This document shows, piece after piece, positions 32,109 to 40,707 of a stretch of 44,810 nt of DNA; positions within the stretch are counted from its first letter, which is position 1, and every line of letters starts with the position of its first letter. Below the pieces are notes generated by a model. That model did not search any database and had not been told where the DNA came from. It saw nothing but the letters and a program-made list of their open reading frames with translations. Position numbers and translations under genes: made by a program. Source of the stretch: Helicobacteraceae bacterium (GTDB lineage Bacteria > Campylobacterota > Campylobacteria > Campylobacterales > Sulfurimonadaceae); assembly GCA_021163845.1 (NCBI GenBank), contig JAGGTH010000080.1, positions 1 through 44,810 on the forward strand. Direction: 5' to 3'.

Positions 32109-32825
32109 ATGATAATTATCCCTGCACGATTAGCATCTACAAGATTTCCCAAAAAAGTTTTAGCCGATATTGGTGGTATCCCTATGGTAGTACGTACGGC
32201 ACAGCGCATTGCACATCTAGACCGCGTAGTGGTTGCGGCTGATGATGAAGAGATATTACAAGTGTGTAAAGAGTATGGCATCGAAGCAAAGCTTACATCC
32301 ACAACCCACAAAAGCGGAACAGACAGAATCCACGAATGTGCCACACTCTTAAACCTGCCAGAAGATGAACTCATCATCAACGTTCAAGCGGATGAGCCTT
32401 TTATTGAGCCTGATGTGGTGGAGTCACTTTTGAGCAAACTCCAAGATCTGCAAAAAGCTGGAGAAGATTTTATTATGGGGAGTTGTTTTAATGCGATCAA
32501 TGCCGAAGCTGCCCTAGATCCAAACCTTGTCAAAGTGGTGCTTGATGATGCAGACAATGCGATCTACTTCTCACGTGCGTGCATCCCTTATAACCAAGGG
32601 GGTGGTGCAAAATATTTTGGGCATATAGGGATCTACGGATTTAGCAAAAAAAGCCTCAAAGAGTTTTGTAGCCTCAGCGATGCCCCACTCGAAGACATAG
32701 AAAAGCTTGAACAACTCCGTGCGATCTATCATGGTAAAAATATAGCGATGGTTCATGTTGCAAGTACAGGTTTTGGGATCGATACACCTGAAGATTTAAA
32801 AAGAGCGATTGAGATTTTTTTATAA
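32109..32825 (+). CDS. kdsB: 3-deoxy-manno-octulosonate cytidylyltransferase (CMP-Kdo synthetase)
   Basis: The 238-residue enzyme activates Kdo with CTP for lipopolysaccharide core assembly. The nucleotide-binding start IIPARLASTRFPKKVLADI and the catalytic stretch INVQADEPFIEP are complete, as is the end GFGIDTPEDLKRA. An AAAGGAATT site precedes the ATG. It confirms an LPS-bearing Gram-negative cell. It converges on rpsO. Confidence 0.96.
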   Translation: MIIIPARLASTRFPKKVLADIGGIPMVVRTAQRIAHLDRVVVAADDEEILQVCKEYGIEAKLTSTTHKSGTDRIHECATLLNLPEDELIINVQADEPFIEPDVVESLLSKLQDLQKAGEDFIMGSCFNAINAEAALDPNLVKVVLDDADNAIYFSRACIPYNQGGGAKYFGHIGIYGFSKKSLKEFCSLSDAPLEDIEKLEQLRAIYHGKNIAMVHVASTGFGIDTPEDLKRAIEIFL

Positions 32826-32834
32826 ACGAAGATA

Positions 32835-32854
32835 TATCCCCCAAAAAGGGGATA
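32835..32854. terminator. Hairpin between kdsB and rpsO
   Basis: TATCCCC (32835-32841) and GGGGATA (32848-32854) form a seven-pair stem with the loop CAAAAA in the 45-base gap between convergent genes. Neither strand has a good T-run after it, so termination in both directions is plausible but weakly supported. Confidence 0.45.
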
Positions 32855-32870
32855 CATTTAAAGAGGGGAA

Positions 32871-33146
32871 TTAGATGTTGTCGCGGATACCAAGATCTGC
32901 TACAAGTTTGTTGTACGCGTCTTTTTGAGTTCTTTTGAAGTACTTCATAAGACGACGACGTTGTCCAACTAATTTTAAAAGACCAAGTCTTGATGCGTGA
33001 TCTTTTTTGAATACTTTTAAGTGTTCAGTTAACTCTGCAATTCTGTTTGTTAAAAGTGCAATTTGAACTTCACTTGAACCTGTATCACCTTCTTTACGAG
33101 CGTATTTTGCAATAATCTCTTGTTTTTTAGCCTGATCTAAAGCCAT
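32871..33146 (-). CDS. rpsO: 30S ribosomal protein S15
   Basis: This 91-residue protein matches S15 over its length: [36 protein letters not shown] and [10 protein letters not shown], the helices that bind 16S rRNA helices 20-22. I choose the ATG at 33146 because AGGAGG lies six bases upstream; the frame continues 11 codons further without a ribosome site. Confidence 0.97.
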   Translation of the reverse strand: MALDQAKKQEIIAKYARKEGDTGSSEVQIALLTNRIAELTEHLKVFKKDHASRLGLLKLVGQRRRLMKYFKRTQKDAYNKLVADLGIRDNI

Positions 33147-33209
33147 AATAGCCTCCTGATTGGTAGTATGATCTAACATTTATGAATCTGCTCATAAAGT
33201 TGAATCGCA

Positions 33210-33215
33210 ATTATA
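33210..33215 (-). promoter_or_regulatory. -10 element of rpsO
   Basis: On the minus strand TATAAT in GAGTATAATTGCG lies about 64 bases before the rpsO ATG, leaving a leader of about 57 bases. The region is AT-rich upstream as in Campylobacterota housekeeping promoters. A leader this long could allow feedback control by S15, which is inference. Confidence 0.5.
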
Positions 33216-33257
33216 CTCAAACTTTCTTTAAATTGCTTAACTTTTATCTACTTTGGT

Positions 33258-33263
33258 TATAAT
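33258..33263 (+). promoter_or_regulatory. -10 element of the Rrf2-flhA unit
   Basis: TATAAT in GGTTATAATATCTC lies 36 bases before the ATG at 33299, in the divergent region shared with rpsO. flhA starts three bases after the Rrf2 gene, so this is likely the promoter for both. Confidence 0.5.
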
Positions 33264-33298
33264 ATCTCTTTAAATATTTAAACCTAAAGATTTTTCCC

Positions 33299-33703
33299 AT
33301 GCTAATGACACGTGCTAGCGAATACGCCCTTTTATCTCTTATTGTACTTTCAAAGGCTTCATCTCCACTCGATAGCGAGACACTCTCTCGTGAGCTCTCG
33401 ATCTCGAAGAGTTTTTTAGCAAAAATTCTTCAATCTTTGGCAAAGAGTGATATCTTACAATCTTTTAAAGGTGCCAATGGAGGCTTTACCCTCAACAAGC
33501 TCCCAAGAGAGATAAGTATGCTCGATGTTATGATGAGTGTTGAGGGCAAAGCCCCTGCAGTGTTTGATTGTTCTCCCGCGATGGAGAACTGCCCCTCAGA
33601 AAAAGCAGATATCTGCTCCATCTGGCCATTTTTAAATAAACTTCAAGGGAAGATAGACACCTTTTTGGCAAATCTCACCCTCGCAGATATTTTAGAAGAG
33701 TAA
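33299..33703 (+). CDS. Rrf2-family transcriptional regulator
   Basis: This 134-residue winged-helix protein opens with the Rrf2 signature (MTRASEYALLSLIVLS) and the DNA-reading helix region SISKSFLAKILQSLAKSDIL, then GANGGFTL. Three Cys residues follow (about 91, 98 and 106, in DCSPAMENCPSEKADIC), the usual place of an iron-sulfur ligand set in IscR and NsrR types. It may therefore sense iron-sulfur status, oxygen or nitric oxide. It lies directly before flhA. I recall the same adjacency, with rpsO on the other side, in Campylobacter jejuni. Confidence 0.9.
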   Translation: MLMTRASEYALLSLIVLSKASSPLDSETLSRELSISKSFLAKILQSLAKSDILQSFKGANGGFTLNKLPREISMLDVMMSVEGKAPAVFDCSPAMENCPSEKADICSIWPFLNKLQGKIDTFLANLTLADILEE

Positions 33704-33706
33704 TAT

Positions 33707-35875
33707 TTGGCAAAGAAACTCACGACACGTCAACAGATCGGTACGGCACTCAATTTTCTCTTAGGTCAACGAGACCTCAGTGTTGTTGTATTTGTTATGG
33801 CGATCCTTGCGATCATTATCGTTCCACTTCCTTCAGGAATGCTCGATGTGATGCTCACTGTCTCTATGGCGATCGCTGTACTCATTTTGCTCATCTCTTT
33901 ATATGTACCAAAACCAACAGATCTTACAACCTTTCCAACCCTTATTTTGATCGTCACCCTCTTTAGGCTTTCACTCAATATCGCTACAACGAGGATGATT
34001 CTTAGTCATGGGCATGAGGGTCCTGAGGAAGTGAGTGATATCATTACCAGCTTTGGAAACTTTGTGGTTGGTGGAAACTATGTAATAGGGATCATTGTTT
34101 TTGCAATCTTGGTTCTTATCAACTTTATGGTTATCACCAAAGGTTCTACAAGGGTTGCAGAGGTTGCAGCTCGTTTTGTACTTGACTCTATGCCAGGAAA
34201 GCAGATGGCAGTTGATGCCGATCTCAATGCTGGGCTTATAGACGATCAAGAGGCAAAAAGAAGAAGAGCCGAGATCCTCCAAGATGCAAACTTCTACGGA
34301 GCGATGGACGGGTCGAGTAAGTTTGTCAAAGGGGATGCGGTTGCAGGTATTATTATCACCCTCATCAACATTATCGGTGGTTTTCTTATTGGTGTTTTCC
34401 AGCATGACATGACTGTAGGTGATAGTGCTTCTACTTTTACACTCCTCACCATCGGAGATGGACTTGTAGGGCAGATTCCAGCCCTTATCGTCTCCACGGC
34501 TACAGGTATTATGATCACACGTTCTTCAAGTGATGGAGACAACTTCGCAGAGGGTACGATCAACCAGATGACAGGAAATGCGAAGATCTTGATGATCGTT
34601 GGATTTATCATGACTCTTTTTGCACTTGTGCCTGGCCTACCAACAGCTTCAATGGGCTTTGTAGGTTTACTTTTTGCATCACTTGGTTGGGCTCTTTATA
34701 AATTTGAAAAAGGGGAGCTAACGATTCTTAATGTAGAAAATCTCCTCTCGCCAAAAGAGAAGGAGATCCAAGAAAAAGCAAAAGAAGCTGCCAAACCAAA
34801 GAAGACAAATGAGGAGATCCAAAAAGAGGAAGAGAATGCATTAGAGGATATTCTTAAAGTAGAGATGCTCGAACTCACGCTTGGATACCAACTCATTCGC
34901 CTTGCTGATAGTTCACAAGGGGGTGATCTCTTAGAGAGGATCCGTTCTATGCGACGCAAGATCGCAAGTGACTTTGGATTTTTGATGCCTCAAGTAAGAA
35001 TTCGGGACAATCTTCATCTCCAACCTGATGAGTATCAGATCCTCCTCAAAGGGATTCCTATCGGTGATGGGATCATTAAACCTGACAAATTTTTAGCGAT
35101 GGATAGTGGAATGGCTACAGGTGAGATCGATGGTGAGGCTACAAAAGAACCTGCTTTTGGACTCGATGCTCTTTGGATCAGAGCAGAACAAAAAGAGGAT
35201 GCAATTATAAATGGCTATACTGTTGTAGACCCAGCGACTGTTATCTCTACTCATATGAGTGAACTTGTCAAACGAAATGCTGAGGATCTTCTCACACGTC
35301 AAGAGGTTCAATCACTCATCGATAAGATCAAAACAGATTTCCCTGTTATTATCGATGATGTTCTCAAAGTTGCAAGTATTGGACTTATTCAAAGAGTACT
35401 CAAGGCGCTTCTACATGAAAAGATACCGCTCAAAGATATGCTCACCATTTTAGAGACGATCGCAGATATTGCTGAGTTTACAAAAAATGTAGAGATCATC
35501 ACAGAGCAAGTCAGAGCAAAGCTTTCACGTATCATTACACAGATGTACTCGAGTGAAGATGGTGTAATCCGTCTTTTGACCTTTGATACAAAATCAGAAC
35601 AGATCATGCTTGAGAAATCAAGCGAACATGATGGGGTGAAAAATCTTATGCTCAATGTAGGTGAGATCAATCAACTCATCCAAGCGACAAGCCAAAAAGC
35701 CGCAGAGCTTCTTCAAAAAGGTGTTTCTCCGGTGATAATCATCGTAGATCCATCCCTTAGAAGATCTATTGCCGAAATATTTGAGCGCTTCTCTTTGGAT
35801 GTAGTAACACTCTCTCATGCCGAGATAGATTCAAGCGCTACATTTGAAGTAATGGGCTCCATTTCTCTAGAATAA
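33707..35875 (+). CDS. flhA: Flagellar type III export protein FlhA
   Basis: This 722-residue protein is the central export-gate component. The N-terminal half has about eight membrane helices and the conserved cytoplasmic loop ([18 protein letters not shown], then [16 protein letters not shown]). The C-terminal half is the cytoplasmic platform that docks chaperone-substrate complexes. The start appears to be TTG at 33707, three bases after the Rrf2 stop, since no ATG in frame fits the family start. The weak start codon next to a regulator suggests coupled, limited translation. Confidence 0.96.
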   Translation: MAKKLTTRQQIGTALNFLLGQRDLSVVVFVMAILAIIIVPLPSGMLDVMLTVSMAIAVLILLISLYVPKPTDLTTFPTLILIVTLFRLSLNIATTRMILSHGHEGPEEVSDIITSFGNFVVGGNYVIGIIVFAILVLINFMVITKGSTRVAEVAARFVLDSMPGKQMAVDADLNAGLIDDQEAKRRRAEILQDANFYGAMDGSSKFVKGDAVAGIIITLINIIGGFLIGVFQHDMTVGDSASTFTLLTIGDGLVGQIPALIVSTATGIMITRSSSDGDNFAEGTINQMTGNAKILMIVGFIMTLFALVPGLPTASMGFVGLLFASLGWALYKFEKGELTILNVENLLSPKEKEIQEKAKEAAKPKKTNEEIQKEEENALEDILKVEMLELTLGYQLIRLADSSQGGDLLERIRSMRRKIASDFGFLMPQVRIRDNLHLQPDEYQILLKGIPIGDGIIKPDKFLAMDSGMATGEIDGEATKEPAFGLDALWIRAEQKEDAIINGYTVVDPATVISTHMSELVKRNAEDLLTRQEVQSLIDKIKTDFPVIIDDVLKVASIGLIQRVLKALLHEKIPLKDMLTILETIADIAEFTKNVEIITEQVRAKLSRIITQMYSSEDGVIRLLTFDTKSEQIMLEKSSEHDGVKNLMLNVGEINQLIQATSQKAAELLQKGVSPVIIIVDPSLRRSIAEIFERFSLDVVTLSHAEIDSSATFEVMGSISLE

Positions 35876-35899
35876 CAATCAATCAAACGAAGGAAAAGA

Positions 35900-36979
35900 A
35901 TGAAAAACAGAACAATACACCATCTCTCACATATAGATTTGGATGGATATAGTTGTCAATTGATAATGATGTATACACCTTATACGATAGAAAATTATAA
36001 TGCAAACTATGGAGCAGAGGTCAAGCAAAAGCTTGATATGATTTTAGAAAACATTAAAGCGACTAAAGAGGCAACTCTTATCCTCATCACAGATCTCAAC
36101 CTTACAGCGGACGAATCACGATGGCTTAACAAAGAGGTTAATTCTCTTAATGAGAATGGATATGACATCAAGCTTATACTCCTAGATCATCATGGAAGCG
36201 GTGAAGAGTGTGCGAAAAAACATGAGTGGTACTATCTAGATACTCTAAGATGTGCAACCAAAATAACCTATGATTACGTCAAAGAACATTTTGAATTTGA
36301 CGAGCCAAAATGGATGCAAAAATATGTGGATGTAGTTAATGCCGTAGATCTTTGGAAACAAGAGGAGATCGAGAACTTTGAATATGGTAAAGTGTGTATG
36401 CGTCTTGTCACAGAAACGCGTGAGCTTAATCGTGTGATGTTTGCAAAAGAGGATGGTGCATATAAACTCTCACTCCTCCACGAAGCAGCAAAGTTTATCA
36501 ATGAAAAAGATGCAGCGATTCTCCTTGATGATAAGATACACTCTCTCAAAAAAGATTTTTTCAAAAAAGAGCAAAACAATACACTCGATAATTTGGCTAC
36601 AAAATATATCGTAGAACTTCTTGGACAAAGAAGAGATGAGATGACGATCTACTACAAAGGCTACAGAGGTTTCTTAAGCTATGGTGTGGGTAATACTTCT
36701 ATCATCGGAAATGGTTTTTTACTCGCATATCCTGAATATGATTTTATTGTAGATGTAAGCTATAGAGGAACTATGAGTCTTCGAGCCAACAATCAAGTAA
36801 GTGTGGCTCAGATCTCTAAAGAGTGGGCAAATGGAGGTGGACATCCAAATGCTGCAGGAGGTCGTATTATTGGCTTTAAAGAGCAGTTTCGCTACGATAA
36901 AGTAAAACAACAAATTGAAAAGATCATCAACGAAAAAGAGTCCGTTGCGGGAGATCTAGAATATAAAAAAGAGAGTTAA
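35900..36979 (+). CDS. DHH-family phosphoesterase
   Basis: The 359-residue protein has the DHH metal-binding motifs: HLSHIDLDGYS near the start, ITDLN, and ILLDHHGSG near 95. A C-terminal DHHA1 segment with GGGHPNAAGGRI follows near 310. This arrangement fits oligoribonuclease or dinucleotide phosphodiesterase relatives, including enzymes that cleave small RNA or cyclic-dinucleotide products. The exact substrate is not readable. It begins 24 bases after flhA with an AAGGAAAAG site and may be cotranscribed. It converges on amiA with a seven-base gap. Confidence 0.9.
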   Translation: MKNRTIHHLSHIDLDGYSCQLIMMYTPYTIENYNANYGAEVKQKLDMILENIKATKEATLILITDLNLTADESRWLNKEVNSLNENGYDIKLILLDHHGSGEECAKKHEWYYLDTLRCATKITYDYVKEHFEFDEPKWMQKYVDVVNAVDLWKQEEIENFEYGKVCMRLVTETRELNRVMFAKEDGAYKLSLLHEAAKFINEKDAAILLDDKIHSLKKDFFKKEQNNTLDNLATKYIVELLGQRRDEMTIYYKGYRGFLSYGVGNTSIIGNGFLLAYPEYDFIVDVSYRGTMSLRANNQVSVAQISKEWANGGGHPNAAGGRIIGFKEQFRYDKVKQQIEKIINEKESVAGDLEYKKES

Positions 36980-36986
36980 GACTTTT

Positions 36987-38393
36987 TTATCTTCTTGTGC
37001 TATTGATGAAATAGCGCTCGACTCCATCTGCTAGTCCTTGTGCAAGGCTTTGTTGATATTTTGACTGCACAAGTCTTCTTGCCTCTGTGGGATTCGTAAT
37101 AAATCCAACCTCAATAAGTACAGATGGCATCTGTGCTCCAACAAGTACCCAGAATGGTCCCTCACGTACACCCATATCTTTTACATTTTTATACTTCTTA
37201 TTTAAAGAGGAAAGCATCCCTTGTTGTAGGTCTATTGCAAGCTTATTTGATGCAACAATATTATGGCTATTGAGTGTATTTAAAAAGCTCTGCTTTCCAT
37301 AAAAGTTCATATCACTCAAATCTGCGGAGTTTTCAAGTTCTGCTACTTTTTTTGCCCGAGCTGAACGGGAAGTGGAAAGAAAATAGGTTTCAATACCATG
37401 TACTTTTTTTGCATTTTTACCACCAATAGCATTCGCATGGATCGATATAAAGATATCCGCATTTTTTGCATTGGCAAATTTTGTACGAGAACTTAGTTTG
37501 ACAAAGGTATCTTTCTCTCTTGTAAGGTATACCTTATAACCCCGCGTGCTCAATATTTTCTTGAGTTTTTCTGCGATCTGTTGTACGATGATCTTTTCTC
37601 TATAGCCTCTATACCCTACAGCCCCAGGATCTTTTCCTCCATGCCCTGCATCGATAACAATAACCTTTTCTCTGTGAACACGTTTTACAGCAGTAGGTGG
37701 AGGTGTTGATTTTGACTTTATTTTCGGATTTGTGATATTAATAAAAAGTTCACTCTCCCCTTTTTTAAATCGGACACTAATCTTATGATGATGCTCTATC
37801 ACAAGGCGTAAAGTGTTGGGATTATATTGAGCCAATTTTATTCTATCAATTCCTTCTTTTTTGAGATTTTGAGAACGTGTGAGCATTGATCCATGGATAT
37901 CAAAGACATAGCGATATTGTTGTTTATTACTGTCATGTAGTGTAAAATAATTCACTTGATTTTTCGTGAGCTTTTTATCAAACTTTAAAACAAGTCTATC
38001 CTCTTCCCACGTAACAGCTTTAAGCTTATGGGAAGACTGTACTTTTACTTTTTCATTTACTTTTTGTGCATCAATAGTTTTGGGTGTAGGAGGATTATAA
38101 GAAGATGTATAGCTAGAATCATCTATCTCTGCGAGTTCACTCGAATACTGAGAAACATCTATGTGCAAAGCTTGCCCACTTTTGACGATCCCACGAAGTG
38201 CACTTGCTTTGAGCTTCTCATCTTCATTCATAATGGCACGAAGATAGAGATTTTTAAAGTCATTATAGGCACGAAACTTATCACTCTTATTGCTACTTTG
38301 CATAAACCCTTGTGCTCGTTTTAGAACCTCTTTATCATCTGCGGCGTGCGATAAAGAGAGACAAAGACAAAGGAAAAGGAGGTAGCGAAGCAT
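36987..38393 (-). CDS. amiA: N-acetylmuramoyl-L-alanine amidase, AMIN plus Amidase_3
   Basis: The 468-residue periplasmic enzyme has a signal peptide (about 1-17), an AMIN-like targeting domain (about 110-225) and a zinc amidase domain (about 245-460). Zinc and catalytic motifs are VIVIDAGHGGKDPGAVG, the Glu in REKIIVQQIAEKL, SIHANAI and VLIEVGFITN. It cleaves the peptide stem from peptidoglycan during cell separation. The position at the end of the pyrH-rpoZ-spoT-tyrS run is as I recall in Campylobacter. Confidence 0.92.
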   Translation of the reverse strand: MLRYLLFLCLCLSLSHAADDKEVLKRAQGFMQSSNKSDKFRAYNDFKNLYLRAIMNEDEKLKASALRGIVKSGQALHIDVSQYSSELAEIDDSSYTSSYNPPTPKTIDAQKVNEKVKVQSSHKLKAVTWEEDRLVLKFDKKLTKNQVNYFTLHDSNKQQYRYVFDIHGSMLTRSQNLKKEGIDRIKLAQYNPNTLRLVIEHHHKISVRFKKGESELFINITNPKIKSKSTPPPTAVKRVHREKVIVIDAGHGGKDPGAVGYRGYREKIIVQQIAEKLKKILSTRGYKVYLTREKDTFVKLSSRTKFANAKNADIFISIHANAIGGKNAKKVHGIETYFLSTSRSARAKKVAELENSADLSDMNFYGKQSFLNTLNSHNIVASNKLAIDLQQGMLSSLNKKYKNVKDMGVREGPFWVLVGAQMPSVLIEVGFITNPTEARRLVQSKYQQSLAQGLADGVERYFINSTRR

Positions 38394-38400
38394 ACTCTAA

Positions 38401-39492
38401 CTACTCGCCTTGTGTGAGTTTCTCTAAAAGCTCTTTGACTGAGATAATTTCTGTGAGTCTATAGCCATTTGTTCCTGAAAAAAAGAGCCCTGTCTCTATA
38501 TTTCCATGATATGCGTCGCTGAGTCTATCGGCAATACAAAAACCAACCTCTTTGGCTTCGACACCACGATTACATGGAGCGACACAGTTAGAGATACATT
38601 TAATTGCTGGACCCTCTCTTTTTTCTACAAGCTCTGTAAGATGAGTACGCACACCACGTGCTGGATAGCCAACAGGAGAAGCCATTAGCTCTATATCCTG
38701 CTCTTTCGCATCAAGAAGAACTTGTTTAAAATTATCATGAGCATCACACTCATGCGTTCCGATAAAGCGCGTTCCCATTTGCACACCACGAGCTCCTAGT
38801 TCCATCATCGCATCAATATCGTTTTTATCCCAAATACCACCTGCTGCTATCACTGGGATATCACCCCAAAGTGCAGCTTCTTCCACGACAGGCTTGACAA
38901 GATTTTCAAGTTGATTTTCCTCTTGTGTGCACTGCTCATAGGTAAACCCTTGATGACCTCCACTCTTTGGACCCTCCAAAACAACAGCATCAGGAAGACG
39001 GTTGTATCTTTTTTGCCATCTTTTACAGATGATCTTGAGAGCTTTTGCTGAAGAAACAATAGGCACGAGGGCAACATCTGGATAATCTGCAGTAAACTCC
39101 GGCATATTAGTCGGAAGTCCTGCTCCTGTGATAATGATATCGATCCCTGATTCACAGGCGTCTGTTACAACACGACCATAATCATTGATAGCATAAAGGA
39201 TATTTGCAGCAAGAGGTTTGTCCCCACAGATCTTTCGTGCATTTTTGATAATGGCATCAAAGCCCTCTTTAGAGTAAAAATTTGCAGCATCAAGCGGCCT
39301 CTCTGAGACAAGTTTTTTTGCATGTGACTTATTTTCATAATACCCAGTACCCACAGCACTGATCACACCTAAGCCACCCTCTTTTGACACAGTACCAGCG
39401 AGTTTATCCCAGCTGATCCCTACGCCCATTCCACCTTGAACTATTGGTTTTTCAATCGTATATTTACCAATTTTTAAAGAGTTATAACTCAT
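38401..39492 (-). CDS. Nitronate monooxygenase family FMN enzyme
   Basis: The 363-residue TIM-barrel flavoprotein has the family opening VQGGMGVGIS, the glycine-rich ITGAGLPTNMP, VLEGPKSGGHQG and the phosphate-binding PVIAAGGIWDKNDI followed by GVQMGTRFI. Such enzymes oxidise nitronates; some relatives are enoyl reductases, so the exact reaction is uncertain. A C-terminal Cys-containing stretch, KCISNCVAPCNRG, is notable. The ATG directly follows the tyrS stop codon (TAGATG) and uses AAGGTG inside tyrS. Confidence 0.88.
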   Translation of the reverse strand: MSYNSLKIGKYTIEKPIVQGGMGVGISWDKLAGTVSKEGGLGVISAVGTGYYENKSHAKKLVSERPLDAANFYSKEGFDAIIKNARKICGDKPLAANILYAINDYGRVVTDACESGIDIIITGAGLPTNMPEFTADYPDVALVPIVSSAKALKIICKRWQKRYNRLPDAVVLEGPKSGGHQGFTYEQCTQEENQLENLVKPVVEEAALWGDIPVIAAGGIWDKNDIDAMMELGARGVQMGTRFIGTHECDAHDNFKQVLLDAKEQDIELMASPVGYPARGVRTHLTELVEKREGPAIKCISNCVAPCNRGVEAKEVGFCIADRLSDAYHGNIETGLFFSGTNGYRLTEIISVKELLEKLTQGE

Positions 39493-40692
39493 CTAATTCA
39501 CCTTTAATTTTGCAAATTTTCTTTTACCAACTTGGAGGACATACTCACCCTCTTCTAGTTGTAGTTGTTCGTCTGATACTTTTTCTTGGTCTATTTTAAC
39601 AGCACCTTGCTTAATATCTCTTCTAGCTTGGGATGTAGAGGGTGTTAATTTACATTCAACTAAGGCTTTTGCAATCCACACTTCACCCTCAAGTTCAAAT
39701 GTCTCGAGATCGGTAGGGATCTGACTCTGAGCGTGCACTTTTTCAAACTCTGCTTTTGCAGCAACTGCATCTTCGCTAGAGTGAAATCTTGCAACGATCT
39801 CTTGAGCAAGTTCCTCTTTTACTTTCTTTGGATGAAGAGACCCATCCTCCACACCTTTTTGAAGCTCCTGTATCTCTGCCAAAGATTTTGCACTGAGCAG
39901 TTCATAATAACGCCACATAAGCGCATCAGAGATACTCAGAACTTTTCCAAACATATCATTAGGCGCATCCGTCACCCCAATATAGTTGTTCAAAGATTTA
40001 CTCATCTTTTGAACCCCATCAAGCCCCTCTAGGATTGGCATCATAAGCACTGACTGCTCTTTGCCGATCTCATAAGCTCTTTGGAGATGCCTCCCCATCA
40101 AAAGGTTAAACTTCTGATCCGTTCCACCGATCTCAATATCACTTTTGAGATGCACACTATCATAACCTTGAAGAAGCGGGTAGATGAACTCACTAATAGA
40201 GATAGAAGTTCCACTTTTATAACGTTTATCAAAATCATCACGTTCAAGCATACGCGCAACATTAAAAGTGGTGGTGAGTGTCAACATCCCAGATGCTCCA
40301 AGTGGATTGATCCACTCTGAATTAAAAACAACATCTGTCTTGTCAGGATCTAAGATCTTAAATACTTGCTCTTTATAGCTTTGTGCGTTTTCGATCACCT
40401 CTGTTTGTGTGAGTGTTTTACGTGTTGCACTTTTACCTGTTGGATCACCGATTTGTGCTGTAAAGTCACCAATGAGAAACTGGATCTTTGCCCCATACTT
40501 TTGAAATGTTGCGAGTTTTTGTAAAAGAACGGTATGCCCCAAGTGTAGATCAGGTGCCGTTGGGTCAAACCCTGCTTTTACTGTATAGGCTCTTCCCTCA
40601 TTAAAGTACGCTTTGAGTAATTTTTCTATATTTTCATTGTCGATAATTTCCGCACATCCTCTTTGGATCTCTTGCAGGGCTTCTTGTAACAT
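39493..40692 (-). CDS. tyrS: Tyrosyl-tRNA synthetase
   Basis: This 399-residue class I synthetase has the HIGH-type motif HLGHTV, the KMSKS motif ([11 protein letters not shown]) and a C-terminal S4 RNA-binding domain ([16 protein letters not shown]). It is of the TyrS type in which the tyrosine pocket contains YPLLQGYDS. Length is normal. It lies 15 bases after spoT in the conserved minus-strand run. Confidence 0.96.
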   Translation of the reverse strand: MLQEALQEIQRGCAEIIDNENIEKLLKAYFNEGRAYTVKAGFDPTAPDLHLGHTVLLQKLATFQKYGAKIQFLIGDFTAQIGDPTGKSATRKTLTQTEVIENAQSYKEQVFKILDPDKTDVVFNSEWINPLGASGMLTLTTTFNVARMLERDDFDKRYKSGTSISISEFIYPLLQGYDSVHLKSDIEIGGTDQKFNLLMGRHLQRAYEIGKEQSVLMMPILEGLDGVQKMSKSLNNYIGVTDAPNDMFGKVLSISDALMWRYYELLSAKSLAEIQELQKGVEDGSLHPKKVKEELAQEIVARFHSSEDAVAAKAEFEKVHAQSQIPTDLETFELEGEVWIAKALVECKLTPSTSQARRDIKQGAVKIDQEKVSDEQLQLEEGEYVLQVGKRKFAKLKVN

Positions 40693-40707
40693 ATATTTTC
40701 TTCCTTA

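Noticed and set aside
38850-39155. Minus-strand frame of 101 codons inside the nitronate monooxygenase gene
   Set aside because: It is an out-of-frame shadow of a gene with intact conserved motifs and has no independent start context.
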